Shown one piece after another: positions 41,760 to 51,164 of a stretch of 64,000 bases of DNA. The translations under genes and the position numbers were made by a program. Origin of the DNA: Alphaproteobacteria bacterium. GTDB lineage: Bacteria > Pseudomonadota > Alphaproteobacteria > UBA7985 > JAUIBT01. The stretch spans positions 1 to 64,000 of the forward strand of contig JAUIBT010000004.1 in the NCBI GenBank assembly GCA_030428255.1, given 5' to 3'. The stretch's first letter is position 1. The number at the start of each line of letters is the position of its first letter. The notes under the pieces were generated by a model. It saw only the letters and a list, made by a program, of their open reading frames with translations, was not told where the DNA came from and did no database searches.

Positions 41760-43082
41760 TCAAGACCCGCGCTGTCGCTCGGCCCGCAGGCGCGCCCAGT
41801 AGGCCAGGCGCTTGGCAATGTCCCGCTCAAAGCCGCGTTCGCGCGGCTGGTAGAGGCTGCGGCGCGGCAGGTCGTCGGGGAAATAAGATTGGCCCGAAAA
41901 GCCGTCTTTGGCGTCGTGGTCATAGGCATAGCCCTGGCCGTAGCCTTGATCTTTCATCAGCTTGGTGGGAGCGTTCAAAATGTGCTTGGGAGGGGCCAAC
42001 GATCCCGCCTCCTTGGCCAAACGCCGGGCCGCCTTATAGGCGCTATAGGCTGCGTTCGACTTGGGCGCGGTGGCCAAATATATGACCACTTGCGCCAGCG
42101 CCAGCTCACCCTCGGGCGAGCCCAAGCGCTCGTAGGATTGCCAGCCGGTCAGCGCCTGCACGGCGGCTTGCGGGTCCGACAGCCCCACGTCCTCAGCCGC
42201 AAACCGCAGCAGACGGCGGGCGATATAGTTGGGATCCTCACCGCCCTCCAACATGCGCGCAAACCAATAGAGCGCCGCGTCTACGTCCGAACCGCGCAAC
42301 GACTTATGCAACGCCGACATGAGGTTATAATGGCTGTCCTGGCCCTTGTCATAGACCGGGGCGCGGCGTTGCACCAAGCGTTGCAGACCCGCCAAGTCCA
42401 GCAGGCCGTCGCTTGGCAGCGCATCGCTCGCCAGATCGCGGGTCATGCTGTCGAGCTGTTCGGCCAAGGTCAACAGATAGCGCCCGTCGCCATCGGCCAA
42501 AGCAAACAGGTGCGCGCGCGCCTCATCGTTCAGCGGCAAGCGGCGACCCAGGTGCTGTTCGGCGCGCTGCATCAGCTTTTCGAGCGCCACCTCGTCCAAG
42601 CGGTTCAGCACCTGGACTTGCGCGCGCGACAGCAGTGCCGGGTTCAGCTCAAACGAGGGATTTTCGGTCGTGGCCCCGACGAAAGTCAGCGTGCCGTCTT
42701 CGACCACCGGCAAGAAACTGTCCTGCTGCGAGCGGTTGAAGCGGTGCACCTCGTCGACGAACAGCAGCGTGCCTTGGCCGCCAACGCGGCGGTTGCGTGC
42801 GCGCTCGAACACCTGGCGCAGATCGGCAACGCCGGTAAAAATGGCTGAGACTTGCTCGAAAGCCAGGTCGGTCTTGTCGGCCAGCAGGCGCGCCAAGGTG
42901 GTCTTGCCACAGCCAGGCGGCCCCCAGAAGATCAAGGAGGACAAGCGCCCCTGCTCTATAGCTCTGCGAAAGGGCGCGTCGGGGGCCAGCAAATGGTCTT
43001 GGCCCACCACCTCGTCCAGGCTTTGCGGGCGCAAGCGGTCGGCCAATGGGCGCGGTCCCAAATCGTCGAATAAGCCAGCCAC
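41760..43082 (-). CDS. rarA: Replication-associated recombination protein A (RarA/MgsA)
   Basis: AAA+ ATPase related to clamp loaders that acts at stalled replication forks. Walker A GPPGCGKT (54-61), Walker B/box DEVHRFN (110-116) and sensor region GATTENPSFELN are present, as are the C-terminal tetramerisation parts (SALHKSLRGSDVDAALYW). GTG 43082 gives a 440-residue protein with the family start MAGLFDDLGPRPLADRLRP; the much longer frame reads through the upstream protease gene. It starts 18 bases after that gene's stop, a conserved pairing in alphaproteobacteria. Confidence 0.93.
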   Translation of the reverse strand: MAGLFDDLGPRPLADRLRPQSLDEVVGQDHLLAPDAPFRRAIEQGRLSSLIFWGPPGCGKTTLARLLADKTDLAFEQVSAIFTGVADLRQVFERARNRRVGGQGTLLFVDEVHRFNRSQQDSFLPVVEDGTLTFVGATTENPSFELNPALLSRAQVQVLNRLDEVALEKLMQRAEQHLGRRLPLNDEARAHLFALADGDGRYLLTLAEQLDSMTRDLASDALPSDGLLDLAGLQRLVQRRAPVYDKGQDSHYNLMSALHKSLRGSDVDAALYWFARMLEGGEDPNYIARRLLRFAAEDVGLSDPQAAVQALTGWQSYERLGSPEGELALAQVVIYLATAPKSNAAYSAYKAARRLAKEAGSLAPPKHILNAPTKLMKDQGYGQGYAYDHDAKDGFSGQSYFPDDLPRRSLYQPRERGFERDIAKRLAYWARLRAERQRGS

Positions 43083-43099
43083 CTTCAGCGCCGCCGTGT

Positions 43100-44755
43100 C
43101 TAGAGGCTCAGCCGCACCGAGCGCAACCGCCCATTGCGATAGAAGCGGATGGTCCATTCGCCATCGCCGTCGCGTAGGGCCTCCACCGCTTCGTGGGTCG
43201 TGGCCACAGTCGCACCATTGATGCCAACGATGACATCGCCCGGTCGGAAACCAATGCGTGCCGCCAAAGAGTAGCGCGACAGGGATTCGATCATCACCCC
43301 ACTCCAAAGATTCGGCAGGCGCAGTTCTTGCGACAAGGCGGGCGTAATGCCGACCAAAATCGCGCCATGCAGCGGCGAGTTGGCTGCGCTAACCGTCACC
43401 GGATTGGGCTTCGGCGTGTTGGGCGCTTCTTCCAGTTCCATTGTCAGCGTCACTTCTTTGGCGGGACGACCACGCATAACGGTCAACTCAGCGGTCTCAC
43501 CCACCACAAGCTCTGACAAGCGGAAGCGCAGCTCCTCGGTATCGCGGATGCGTTTGCCATTGATAGCCACCACCACGTCACCGTGGCGCACGCCAGCGCG
43601 CTCGCCAGGTCCGCCGTTAAAGATATCCGAAATGATGACGCCCGTCGCCTGCTCCAGCCCGCGCGCCTTGGCCAAATCCTCGTCCATGGTTTGACCTTGC
43701 AGGCCGCTCCAGGGGCGAATGAGGCGCTGGCCACCGGACTCGGCAACGTTATTGAAAAAGGCCCGCACGCGGTTGGCTGGGATGGCAAAGCCGATGCCGT
43801 TCGAGCCGCCTGAGCGCGAGAAAATCGCCGTGTTGACGCCGATCAGACGGCCCTGCATATCGACCAAAGCGCCACCCGAGTTGCCAGGGTTGATGGCCGC
43901 ATCGGTCTGAATGAAGAAGCCAAAATCGGAAATGGAGCGGTTCGAGCGCGCGGTGGCGGACACAATGCCCGAGGTCACGGTCTGGCCGACGCCAAAGGGG
44001 TTGCCAATCGCCAACACCAGATCTCCGACCTGGATTTCGTCAGAGTCGGCGGTTTCTAGGTAGGGCAGCGGTTCGCCATCGTCGGTTTCGATCTGCAAGA
44101 TGGCAAGGTCGCTCTCCTCATCGGCCACCAAGACCTTGGCTTGCATCTCGCGCTCGTCGGCTAACACGACATAGATCTCGTCACCGCCCTGAATCACGTG
44201 GTTGTTGGTGATAATGAAGCCTTCGGGGTGGACGATGACCCCAGAGCCCAAGGAATTTTGCACACGCCGCGCCTGCTGCCGCTGTCCATTGGCATCGCCA
44301 AAGGGATCGGGCATATCGAAGAACTGTCGAAAGAAGGGATCATCCATCAGGCCGCGACGGTTGCGGTTGCTCACGAACTTGGTGGTGTAGATATTGACCA
44401 CGGCGCGCGCCGTCTGCTGGACCACCGGCGCATAGGACAAGCGGACCTCTTGGGCGGAATTGGGTACGCGCTTAACCGCAGGCGCATTGGGAGCCGGCTC
44501 CAAGGTCTGGCTTGCCACCTGTACAAGCAGATCCGATGATAGGCCGCTGGCGCTGCCCTCCTCAATGCCTTGTATAACGCTTGGTACGGTGCTTGCAGGT
44601 TGATCGAGCTTGTGCTGCGGTGCCAGGCCATCGTCGCGCGCCGCGCCAGCCAAGAGGCTGCGCACCGGACCCAAAGTTCCATCGCCGGGCGCTGCCCACC
44701 AAAGGCCGGCAGCGAACGCGGTTAGGAGCATTGTGGCAATGACTAAAGGGCGCAT
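43100..44755 (-). CDS. Do-type serine protease, second copy
   Basis: DegP/DegQ/DegS-family periplasmic protease, 551 residues, with an N-terminal anchor or signal helix (MRPLVIATMLLTAFAAGLWW). Catalytic H186 (TNNHVIQG), D217 (ESDLAIL) and S293 (NPGNSGGAL); two PDZ-like regions follow (about 330-420 and 455-545). A low-complexity linker (about 40-100) precedes the protease domain. ATG 44755 is chosen over an in-frame start 12 codons upstream. The gene sits between the ribosomal operon and rarA, distinct from the copy at 11121. Confidence 0.92.
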   Translation of the reverse strand: MRPLVIATMLLTAFAAGLWWAAPGDGTLGPVRSLLAGAARDDGLAPQHKLDQPASTVPSVIQGIEEGSASGLSSDLLVQVASQTLEPAPNAPAVKRVPNSAQEVRLSYAPVVQQTARAVVNIYTTKFVSNRNRRGLMDDPFFRQFFDMPDPFGDANGQRQQARRVQNSLGSGVIVHPEGFIITNNHVIQGGDEIYVVLADEREMQAKVLVADEESDLAILQIETDDGEPLPYLETADSDEIQVGDLVLAIGNPFGVGQTVTSGIVSATARSNRSISDFGFFIQTDAAINPGNSGGALVDMQGRLIGVNTAIFSRSGGSNGIGFAIPANRVRAFFNNVAESGGQRLIRPWSGLQGQTMDEDLAKARGLEQATGVIISDIFNGGPGERAGVRHGDVVVAINGKRIRDTEELRFRLSELVVGETAELTVMRGRPAKEVTLTMELEEAPNTPKPNPVTVSAANSPLHGAILVGITPALSQELRLPNLWSGVMIESLSRYSLAARIGFRPGDVIVGINGATVATTHEAVEALRDGDGEWTIRFYRNGRLRSVRLSL

Positions 44756-44922
44756 ATCCTCATCCCGTTGTTTGCTACAGGGCTCACACACAGGTAAAAG
44801 CCTGCGACCCTACTGCCCCCATATATAGGGGCCGACGTCACAGGATGTAAGGCGGCAATTGGGGCAGTTTTGCGAGCTGCGTTTCGCGTCGAATGACGGT
44901 CTGTGGTCTGCCGCGTCGCGTC

Positions 44923-45246
44923 TTATTGGCAGACAGTCGGCAACTTACTGCTGCTGCCGTGCCCGCGAATTCCGCGCTTGATGAGCGCGCAGACAACCTG
45001 ACGGTCCAAAGGCTCCAGGTCTGACAGCCCCTCCAAATCCTGCCAAACGGCAATCGCCTGCAAGGTCTGCGGGCCGATCACGCCATCCAAACCCGAATAG
45101 TCAACCCGCGAATCATCTTGCAAAGCAATTTGCAGCAGTTGGCGAGCGGTGAAGTTCAAATCATCTGGAGACAGACTCTCGGCCTTAGCGAGCGGTGCCA
45201 GAGCAAAGCCCACCACAAGCACGATCCACAAACGTATCAGCGACAT
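44923..45246 (-). CDS. Small secreted peptidoglycan-binding-like protein
   Basis: A 107-residue protein with a signal peptide (about 1-22, ending PLAKA). The mature part carries DGVIGPQTLQAIAVWQ, the core of the PG-binding-1 fold (DGxxGPxTxxAIxxFQ), and nothing else recognisable. It ends with a single cysteine near the C-terminus, plus one at about 87, which may pair. AAGGA lies 6 bases before ATG 45246. It may be a small cell-wall-associated factor; no partner is evident. Confidence 0.75.
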   Translation of the reverse strand: MSLIRLWIVLVVGFALAPLAKAESLSPDDLNFTARQLLQIALQDDSRVDYSGLDGVIGPQTLQAIAVWQDLEGLSDLEPLDRQVVCALIKRGIRGHGSSSKLPTVCQ

Positions 45247-45392
45247 AGCGTATCCTTTTTGTCCAAGCTGTTAGGGCGGCGCAAAGGGCGCAGGGCCACG
45301 GCACAAAGATCTGGTGCCGCCTTAGATGTTCTAGGACATTCGCTGAACGCTGCCCACCTACAAACCCGTGAAGCGCAGGTCAACCAAGCGGC

Positions 45393-45542
45393 GTCAGGCC
45401 CAGAGCCGCGTCAGGCCCAGAGCCGCGTCAGACCCAGAGCCGCGTCAGACCCGGAGCCGCGCCAGACCCAGAGCCGCGTCAGGCCCAGAGCCACGTCAGA
45501 CCCAGAGCCGCGTCAGGCCCAGAGCCGCGCCAGACCCAGAGC
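45393..45542. repeat. 17-bp tandem repeat array, about 8.8 copies
   Basis: The unit GTCAGGCCCAGAGCCGC or close variants (GTCAGACCC, GCCAGACCC) repeats at 45393, 45410, 45427, 45444, 45461, 45478, 45495, 45512 and partially at 45529. The array is purely intergenic and is a good candidate for a variable-number locus. Confidence 0.93.
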
Positions 45543-45673
45543 GATGGGTTCTGGCATCGCATCAGGTCCACCGCTCACGGTCTTTGTGTTCGCTGCAAGT
45601 CCATCCGCACGAGTGTTGCAACCTTCTCGCGGTTTGCTCCAAGCACCACCGATCTGCGCGAACCTTGGGCACG

Positions 45674-45702
45674 AAAAAAGGCGACCCCAACGAGCCGCCT
45701 TT
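45674..45702 (-). terminator. Rho-independent terminator after rplQ
   Basis: On the minus strand AAAGGCG and CGCCTTT pair around a 12-nt loop and are followed by further Ts (plus-strand AAAAAAGGCG at 45675-45683 and CGCCTTT at 45696-45702). It ends the ribosomal super-operon. Confidence 0.85.
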
Positions 45703-45754
45703 CTCAATCGCGTCGCTGGCGTCAGCCCAAGGCCGTCGCCAATCTCGCCGAAGT

Positions 45755-46183
45755 TTATTCTTCTTCGTCGTCGCCGTCAGCATCGCGCTCAGGTTCGGTT
45801 GACAGCAGCGCGCCCTTGGCAGCCGGATCGCGGTCTACCAGCTCGATGACCGCCATGGGGGTCATGTCGCCATAACGGAAGCCAGCCTTCAGAACGCGGA
45901 CGTAGCCGCCGGGGCGGTCCTTGTAACGCTCTGCCAGTGTATCGAACAACTTGCGCACAACATCGTCTTCCTTAACGGTCTTGTAGACCTCACGACGATT
46001 GGCCAAGCCGCCCTTCTTCGCCTTGGTAATCAGCTTCTCGACAACCGGACGCAGATCTTTGGCTTTGGGCAGGGTGGTGATGATTTGCTCGTGCCACAGC
46101 AACGAGGTGGCCATGTTGCCAAACATGGCTTTGCGGTGGGAAGCCGTGCGGCTAAAGCGACGGCCTGAACGACGGTGACGCAT
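45755..46183 (-). CDS. rplQ: 50S ribosomal protein L17
   Basis: Large-subunit protein near the exit tunnel. It starts [20 protein letters not shown], a textbook L17 N-terminus, with the family core [15 protein letters not shown]. The 142 residues include a roughly 20-residue acidic tail ([12 protein letters not shown]) beyond the bacterial minimum. GAGGAG precedes the ATG. It is the last gene of the run, preceded by a 183-bp gap from rpoA that contains hairpins. Confidence 0.97.
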   Translation of the reverse strand: MRHRRSGRRFSRTASHRKAMFGNMATSLLWHEQIITTLPKAKDLRPVVEKLITKAKKGGLANRREVYKTVKEDDVVRKLFDTLAERYKDRPGGYVRVLKAGFRYGDMTPMAVIELVDRDPAAKGALLSTEPERDADGDDEEE

Positions 46184-46287
46184 GGGTCAACTCCTCTAAA
46201 AGCGCATCAAGGCGCTGGGTTTTTTATCACAGTACGCCGCAAAGGGAGCTTGCGACGCCTAGCTTTGATCTGCGCAAATCCTGCGGC

Positions 46288-46305
46288 GCGATTGTCACCA
46301 ATCGC
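46288..46305 (-). other. Hairpin between rpoA and rplQ
   Basis: GCGATTG and CAATCGC pair perfectly (7 bp, 4-nt loop) in the 183-bp rpoA-rplQ gap. A smaller AGCGC/GCGCT stem followed by TTTT lies just before the rplQ ribosome site (about 46199-46218). They may tune or process the rplQ transcript. Confidence 0.4.
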
Positions 46306-46366
46306 AGGGGCTTGCACGGACGTTTGGAGCCTTAACCCCGGCTCCGAGGGATGGCAAGCAAAGCGC

Positions 46367-47386
46367 TTAGAAGGGGTCTTCGACGCGCTTGGCCAGATCT
46401 TCGATGTTCTCAGGCGGCCAATCGCTGACCTCCATGCCCAAGTGCAGACCCATCTGCGACAGCACTTCTTTGATCTCGTTCAAAGATTTGCGTCCGAAGT
46501 TCGGGGTGCGCAGCATCTCGGCTTCGGTTTTTTGCACCAAATCCCCGATGTAAACGATGTTGTCGTTCTTCAGGCAGTTGGCCGAGCGAACCGACAGCTC
46601 CAGCTCTTCGACGCGACGCAGCAGGTTCTTGTTGAACGGCAGCTCGTCGCGGGTCTCTTCGGTCTTGCCCGCTTGAGACGGCTCCTCGAAATTGACGAAG
46701 AGTTGCAACTGGTCCTGCAAGATGCGTGCGGCAACCGCCAGGCAATCCTCGGGCGTCACGGCCCCAGTGGTCTCCAAGTTGACGGTCAACTTGTCGTAGT
46801 CGGTGACCTGGCCAACACGCGTGTTGTCCACCTTGTAAGACACACTGCGCACGGGCGAGAAGATCGAGTCGACCGGAATCAAGCCGATGGGCGCATCCTC
46901 GGGGCGGTTTGCGGCGGCGGGCACGTAGCCCTTGCCGGTGTTGCAGATCAGCTCCATGTTAAAGACCGAGCCCTCGTCCAGCGTGGCGATCACGTGGTCG
47001 GGGTTCATGATCTCAATGTCCGAGCCGCAATCGATCATGCCAGCGGTCAGAACGCCAGGGCCATTGCCGCGCAACCGCATGCGCTTGGGGCCTTCGGCGT
47101 GCATGCGCAGCGCCAACTTCTTGACGTTGATGACGATGTCGGTCACGTCTTCGCGCACACCATCGATAGAGGCAAACTCGTGCAGCACGCCGTCGATTTG
47201 AATGCTGGTGACAGCAGCGCCTTGCAGAGACGACAAAAGCACACGCCGCAGAGCGTTGCCCAGGGTCAGTCCAAAGCCGCGCTCCAGGGGTTCAGCGACC
47301 GCAACAGCCGAACGGCTTGGGTCAGCACCGGGGTTCAGAACCAACTCAGTGGGTTTGATCAGATCGGTCCAATTTTTTTGAAGCAC
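46367..47386 (-). CDS. rpoA: DNA-directed RNA polymerase subunit alpha
   Basis: Assembly scaffold of RNA polymerase. The N-terminal domain (about 1-235) shows [22 protein letters not shown] and the C-terminal domain holds the helix pair with [14 protein letters not shown] and [13 protein letters not shown]-type elements, here [16 protein letters not shown]. The 339-residue length is normal. The start is GTG 47386 with AAGGAG 8 bases upstream. A terminator-like hairpin lies between it and rpsK. Confidence 0.98.
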   Translation of the reverse strand: MLQKNWTDLIKPTELVLNPGADPSRSAVAVAEPLERGFGLTLGNALRRVLLSSLQGAAVTSIQIDGVLHEFASIDGVREDVTDIVINVKKLALRMHAEGPKRMRLRGNGPGVLTAGMIDCGSDIEIMNPDHVIATLDEGSVFNMELICNTGKGYVPAAANRPEDAPIGLIPVDSIFSPVRSVSYKVDNTRVGQVTDYDKLTVNLETTGAVTPEDCLAVAARILQDQLQLFVNFEEPSQAGKTEETRDELPFNKNLLRRVEELELSVRSANCLKNDNIVYIGDLVQKTEAEMLRTPNFGRKSLNEIKEVLSQMGLHLGMEVSDWPPENIEDLAKRVEDPF

Positions 47387-47426
47387 CGAAAATACTCCTT
47401 CAACGCATAACGCGCTCTAGAACGGC

Positions 47427-47459
47427 AAAAAGGCGAAGAGCACCGTATGGCTCTCGCCT
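47427..47459 (-). terminator. Attenuator-like hairpin between rpsK and rpoA
   Basis: On the minus strand AGGCGAGAGC and GCTCTTCGCCT pair with one bulged base around an 8-nt loop and run into TTTTT (plus-strand AAAAA at 47427-47431). This is a good rho-independent terminator shape inside the ribosomal operon, about 40 bases before rpoA, so partial termination or a separate rpoA promoter is implied. Confidence 0.7.
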
Positions 47460-47553
47460 GACAAAGCAACCAAGGCGTAAGTTTTTGGTTGGCACCACCC
47501 CCACGCCTACACGGACCAGCGCTCTCTAGGTGGCACTGGTCCAAGGGGCGTCA

Positions 47554-47943
47554 TTAGACGCGGCGTTGCTTGCGCGGGCGACACCCATTGTGTGGCACAG
47601 GTGTCACATCGCGGATCGCCGTGATGGTAAAACCGATAGACTGTAGGGCGCGCAGCGCTGATTCACGTCCAGAGCCAGGGCCCTTAACGCAAACTTCCAG
47701 CGTTTTCATGCCGTGCTCTTGTGCCTTGCGGCCAGCGTCCTCAGCAGCCATCTGAGCTGCGTAGGGCGTGGACTTGCGTGAGCCTTTGAAGCCCTGCATG
47801 CCCGCAGACGACCAAGAGATCGCGTTGCCCTGGGCGTCGGTGATGGTGATCAGGGTGTTGTTAAAGGTTGAAGCGACGTGCGCAACACCAGACGAAATGT
47901 TCTTGCGCTCTCTTTTGCGAACGCCGCGCTCAGGTCTAGCCAT
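47554..47943 (-). CDS. rpsK: 30S ribosomal protein S11
   Basis: Platform protein of the small subunit that contacts mRNA near the E site. Recognised by [38 protein letters not shown] and the C-terminal [18 protein letters not shown]. The 129-residue length is standard. It lies 13 bases after rpsM, in the usual order. Confidence 0.98.
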   Translation of the reverse strand: MARPERGVRKRERKNISSGVAHVASTFNNTLITITDAQGNAISWSSAGMQGFKGSRKSTPYAAQMAAEDAGRKAQEHGMKTLEVCVKGPGSGRESALRALQSIGFTITAIRDVTPVPHNGCRPRKQRRV

Positions 47944-47956
47944 AGTCTCTTAATCC

Positions 47957-48325
47957 TTACTTCTTCTTACCGGCGATCGGCACGGCCTTGCCCTTGCGGG
48001 TGCGGGCGTTACAGCGTGTGCGCTGGCCACGAACCGGCAAGCCGTGGCGATGGCGCAAACCGCGGTAGCACTTCAGGTCCATCAGACGCTTGATGTTCAT
48101 GGCGCGCTCGCGGCGCAGGTCGCCCTCGACCATGTAGTCGGCGTCTATGGTTTCGCGAATCTTCAGAACGTCGTCGTCGCTCAGTTCATTGACGCGGCGC
48201 ATCGGCTCCAGGCCCAAGTCGCTTACGATTTTCTTGGCCGTAGTCTGGCCAATGCCGTGGATGTAGGTCAGTGCGATCCACAGCGGCTTTTGCGTTGGTA
48301 TATTGACACCGGCGATACGGGCCAC
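47957..48325 (-). CDS. rpsM: 30S ribosomal protein S13
   Basis: Head protein that bridges to the 50S subunit and P-site tRNA. Family features are [21 protein letters not shown], the [10 protein letters not shown] turn and the basic tail [19 protein letters not shown]. The start is GTG 48325 with AAGGAG 7 bases upstream. There is a 124-bp gap from adk. Confidence 0.98.
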   Translation of the reverse strand: MARIAGVNIPTQKPLWIALTYIHGIGQTTAKKIVSDLGLEPMRRVNELSDDDVLKIRETIDADYMVEGDLRRERAMNIKRLMDLKCYRGLRHRHGLPVRGQRTRCNARTRKGKAVPIAGKKK

Positions 48326-48449
48326 GGTCGTTCTCCTTACAGATCAAATCGGCGCTCGCGTGTCGCGAGCCGCGTCAAGCGCTTACGCGCAAAAGTCGAG
48401 GAAGTGCCACAACAAAGGGAGCTGCCGATAACAGCCCTGAACCCTTTTG

Positions 48450-49103
48450 TCAATGCACTGCATCTAAGATAGTCTTTATTGACGCCGTCACGACATCAAT
48501 GTCCGCCATTCCGCTCACGCGTTTCAGCATGTTTTGCTGCTCGTAGTGCGGAATGATGGGCTTGGTTTGCTCTTCATACACCCGCATGCGATCACGGACG
48601 GTCGCTTCGTTGTCGTCTGCACGACGGGTAAACTCGGTGCCGCCACAGGCATCACATACGCCCTCAATCTTGGGCTTCTGGAATGCGTCGTGGTAGCCGG
48701 CGCCACACTTGGCACAGGTATAGCGGCCTGTGATGCGCTCCACCAAAGCGTTGACATCAACGCTCAGCTCAATCACGGCATCCAGGGCCATGCCCTTGTC
48801 AGCCAGCATGCGGTCCAAGCCAGCGGCTTGAGCCTCGGTGCGCGGGAAGCCGTCCAGGATAAAGCCGTTCTGACAGTCTGCGTCGTCCAGCCGCTCAGCG
48901 ATCATCTTGATGATGATGTCGTCTGAAATCAGCGCTCCGGTTTTCATGATCTCAGCGATCTCGTTCCCCAAGCCTGAACCGGACTTGCTCACAGCGCGTA
49001 ACATGTCGCCCGTCGAGAGCTGCGGAATACCGTAGGCCTCCATCAGACGCTTGGCTTGCGTGCCTTTGCCGGCGCCCGGCGGACCGAGAAGAATGAGTTT
49101 CAT
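48450..49103 (-). CDS. adk: Adenylate kinase, zinc-lid form
   Basis: Interconverts AMP, ADP and ATP. The P-loop is GPPGAGKGTQAKRL (7-20); the NMP-binding region and DGFPRTEAQA are intact. The long-form LID carries four cysteines (CAKC and CDAC), the zinc-binding type more usual in Gram-positives but widespread in alphaproteobacteria. The 217-residue start codon overlaps the secY stop (ATGA), so adk is coupled to secY. Confidence 0.97.
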   Translation of the reverse strand: MKLILLGPPGAGKGTQAKRLMEAYGIPQLSTGDMLRAVSKSGSGLGNEIAEIMKTGALISDDIIIKMIAERLDDADCQNGFILDGFPRTEAQAAGLDRMLADKGMALDAVIELSVDVNALVERITGRYTCAKCGAGYHDAFQKPKIEGVCDACGGTEFTRRADDNEATVRDRMRVYEEQTKPIIPHYEQQNMLKRVSGMADIDVVTASIKTILDAVH

Positions 49104-50479
49104 CGACGGGTTCTCCGGCGGGTTTTCTTTGGAGTTTCCTTGTTATCGCCACTGCGCAGGCGTTGCTTGGCCAGCAAGCTTTCGTACTGCTGCGCAATCA
49201 TGTGCGATTGGATCTGCTGCACGGTGTCGATGGTCACAGACACCACAATCAAAATCGAGGTGCCGCCGAAAACTAAGGCCGAGCTAGAGGCACCGGCCCA
49301 AACTTCAGGCAACAGCGCAACAAAGGCCAAGTAGATCGCACCCACTACGGTCAAACGCGACAGCACATAATCCAAATAGATCGCGGTGTTCTTACCCGGA
49401 CGCACGCCAGGGACATAGCCGCCGCCCTTTTTCAAATTCTCAGCCGTCTCGTTCGGATTGAAAACGATCGCGGTATAGAAGAAGGCGAAGAACATGATCA
49501 GCGCGCCGAACATGACGATAAAGCCCGGGCGACCACGGCCCAACTGGGCCAAAATCGCGTTCAGCCACTCGTTTTCTACCCCGACTCCGAAGCCAACGAT
49601 GGTCTGAGGCATGATCAGCAAGCTTGAGGCGAAAATCACCGGGATCACACCCACGGTGTTCAACTTCAGCGGCAGGTATTGGGTCTGGCCTTCGGTCTGA
49701 CGGTTGCCCACGACACGCTTGGGATACTGCACCACGATTTGGCGGAAGCTGCGTTCAATGAAGACCACGAACACCACCAGAGCGATGACAACCAAAACCA
49801 CCAGCAAAGACAGCAGCGCTTGATCAGTCTGCTGTACAGTGTCCAAGATCTGGCCCAGAGCCTGAGGCATTTGCGCGATAATACCGGTGAAGATCAACAG
49901 CGAGATACCGTTGCCGATGCCGCGCGAGGTGATTTGCTCACCCAACCACATCAAGAACACGGTGCCGCCGGTCAGCGTCACAACGGTTTGAATACGGAAG
50001 AAGAGGCCCGGATCAATCACCAGCGGATTGGAGGCCGAGCTTGAGTTTTCCAGACCGAAGGCAATGCCCAGGGCTTGTCCCATAGCCAGCACAACGGTCA
50101 GGTAGCGGGTGTATTGGTTCAGCTTGCGACGGCCAGCCTCGCCCTCTTTCTTCATGGCTTCCAGCGTCGGCGATACCGCCTGCATCAGCTGCATGATGAT
50201 CGAGGCCGAAATATAAGGCAGGATCGACAGAGCGAAGACCGACATGCGTGAGACCGCACCGCCAGCAAACAGGTTCAGATTGCCCAGAATGCCGCCGCTC
50301 ATCTGATTGAAGAGCTGCGCCATGGCATCGCCGTCAATCCCCGGCAAAGGAACATAAGTCCCCAAGCGATAGATCAACAAGGCACCCAGCGTAAACAACA
50401 GCCGGTCACGCAGGTCGCCTGCCTTGAAAAAGGAGTCGAAACGAAAGTTCGCAGCCAGTTGTTCGGCAGCAGATGCCAT
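49100..50479 (-). CDS. secY: Preprotein translocase subunit SecY
   Basis: Central channel of the Sec translocon, with about ten membrane helices over 459 residues. The N-terminal RDRLLFTLGALLIYRLGTYVPLPG, the loop GIGNGISLLIFTGI and GYVPGVRPGKNT region are SecY signatures. It lies between rplO and adk as expected. The basic C-terminus (KKTRRRTRR) is slightly longer than in E. coli. Confidence 0.98.
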   Translation of the reverse strand: MASAAEQLAANFRFDSFFKAGDLRDRLLFTLGALLIYRLGTYVPLPGIDGDAMAQLFNQMSGGILGNLNLFAGGAVSRMSVFALSILPYISASIIMQLMQAVSPTLEAMKKEGEAGRRKLNQYTRYLTVVLAMGQALGIAFGLENSSSASNPLVIDPGLFFRIQTVVTLTGGTVFLMWLGEQITSRGIGNGISLLIFTGIIAQMPQALGQILDTVQQTDQALLSLLVVLVVIALVVFVVFIERSFRQIVVQYPKRVVGNRQTEGQTQYLPLKLNTVGVIPVIFASSLLIMPQTIVGFGVGVENEWLNAILAQLGRGRPGFIVMFGALIMFFAFFYTAIVFNPNETAENLKKGGGYVPGVRPGKNTAIYLDYVLSRLTVVGAIYLAFVALLPEVWAGASSSALVFGGTSILIVVSVTIDTVQQIQSHMIAQQYESLLAKQRLRSGDNKETPKKTRRRTRR

Positions 50480-50491
50480 GTTGGGTCTTCC

Positions 50492-50971
50492 TTACTTGTC
50501 GCTGTCAGCAGCTTTTTCGGCAACAGCAACGCTGCCACCAGCGGCCTCAACGGCAGCCTTCGCACCGGCGGTAACGCCAGCAACAGACAGGGTCAGCTTT
50601 GCGGTCAGCTCGCCCTTGTTGAGCAGGCGAACGCCGTCGCGGGTGTGCTTAACCACGCCCGCGGCCTTCAGAGCCGCCGCGTCAACGGTGCCATCGGTCG
50701 CCAGCTTGCCCGCATCCACCGCACGCTGAATGCGGCCAGTGGTGACTTCTGCGAAGACCGGCGCGTTGGGACGTTTAAAGCCGAACTTGGGCAGACGACG
50801 GTACAAAGGCATTTGACCGCCTTCGAAGCCGTTGATCGCCACGCCTGAGCGCGCCTTTTGACCTTTGACACCCGAAGTCGAGGTCTTGCCCATGCCTGAG
50901 CCGATACCGCGACCCACGCGAGCGCGCGCTTTGCGAGCACCCAGATTGTCTCGTAGTTCGTTAAGTTTCAT
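50492..50971 (-). CDS. rplO: 50S ribosomal protein L15
   Basis: Late-assembly large-subunit protein. It starts [22 protein letters not shown], a typical L15 start, with the glycine-rich [19 protein letters not shown] segment. At 159 residues it has a modest alanine-rich tail. It lies 12 bases before secY and 4 bases after rpmD. Confidence 0.97.
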   Translation of the reverse strand: MKLNELRDNLGARKARARVGRGIGSGMGKTSTSGVKGQKARSGVAINGFEGGQMPLYRRLPKFGFKRPNAPVFAEVTTGRIQRAVDAGKLATDGTVDAAALKAAGVVKHTRDGVRLLNKGELTAKLTLSVAGVTAGAKAAVEAAGGSVAVAEKAADSDK

Positions 50972-50975
50972 GGTC

Positions 50976-51158
50976 TTAGTCCAGTACGGTTACAAGGTGA
51001 TGAACCTTGTTGATCATGCCACGGACTGCCGGCGTATCTTCCAGAGTGCGAACGGTCTCGCGCTTCTTCAGACCCAAGCCCAGCAGGTTGGCTTTCTGCT
51101 TCACGGTGCACTTACAGTGGCTACCGGTCAGCTTAACGGTCACTGTTTTCTTGGCCAT
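50976..51158 (-). CDS. rpmD: 50S ribosomal protein L30
   Basis: Short large-subunit protein, 60 residues, with KVTGSxxxC-like start ([17 protein letters not shown]) and the family turn [29 protein letters not shown]. It sits between rpsE and rplO as usual. Confidence 0.96.
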   Translation of the reverse strand: MAKKTVTVKLTGSHCKCTVKQKANLLGLGLKKRETVRTLEDTPAVRGMINKVHHLVTVLD

Positions 51159-51164
51159 GCTGCC

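Larger units (their letters stand above)
45247..45754. other. Intergenic region beyond the ribosomal operon, 508 bp
   Basis: It contains a 17-bp tandem repeat array (45393-45542) and the rplQ terminator (45677-45702). Open frames through the repeats encode only repeated RPRAASDPEP-type peptides with no ribosome site and are taken as non-coding. Confidence 0.6.

Noticed and set aside
41760-43307. 515-residue version of RarA with a Trp/His-rich N-terminus
   Set aside because: The extra 75 residues are antiparallel-free read-through inside the upstream protease gene; the family start matches GTG 43082.
45118-45849. Plus-strand open frame across the 17-bp repeats, Arg/Pro-rich
   Set aside because: Repeat-driven open frame overlapping the antisense of the secreted protein and rplQ; composition is not protein-like.
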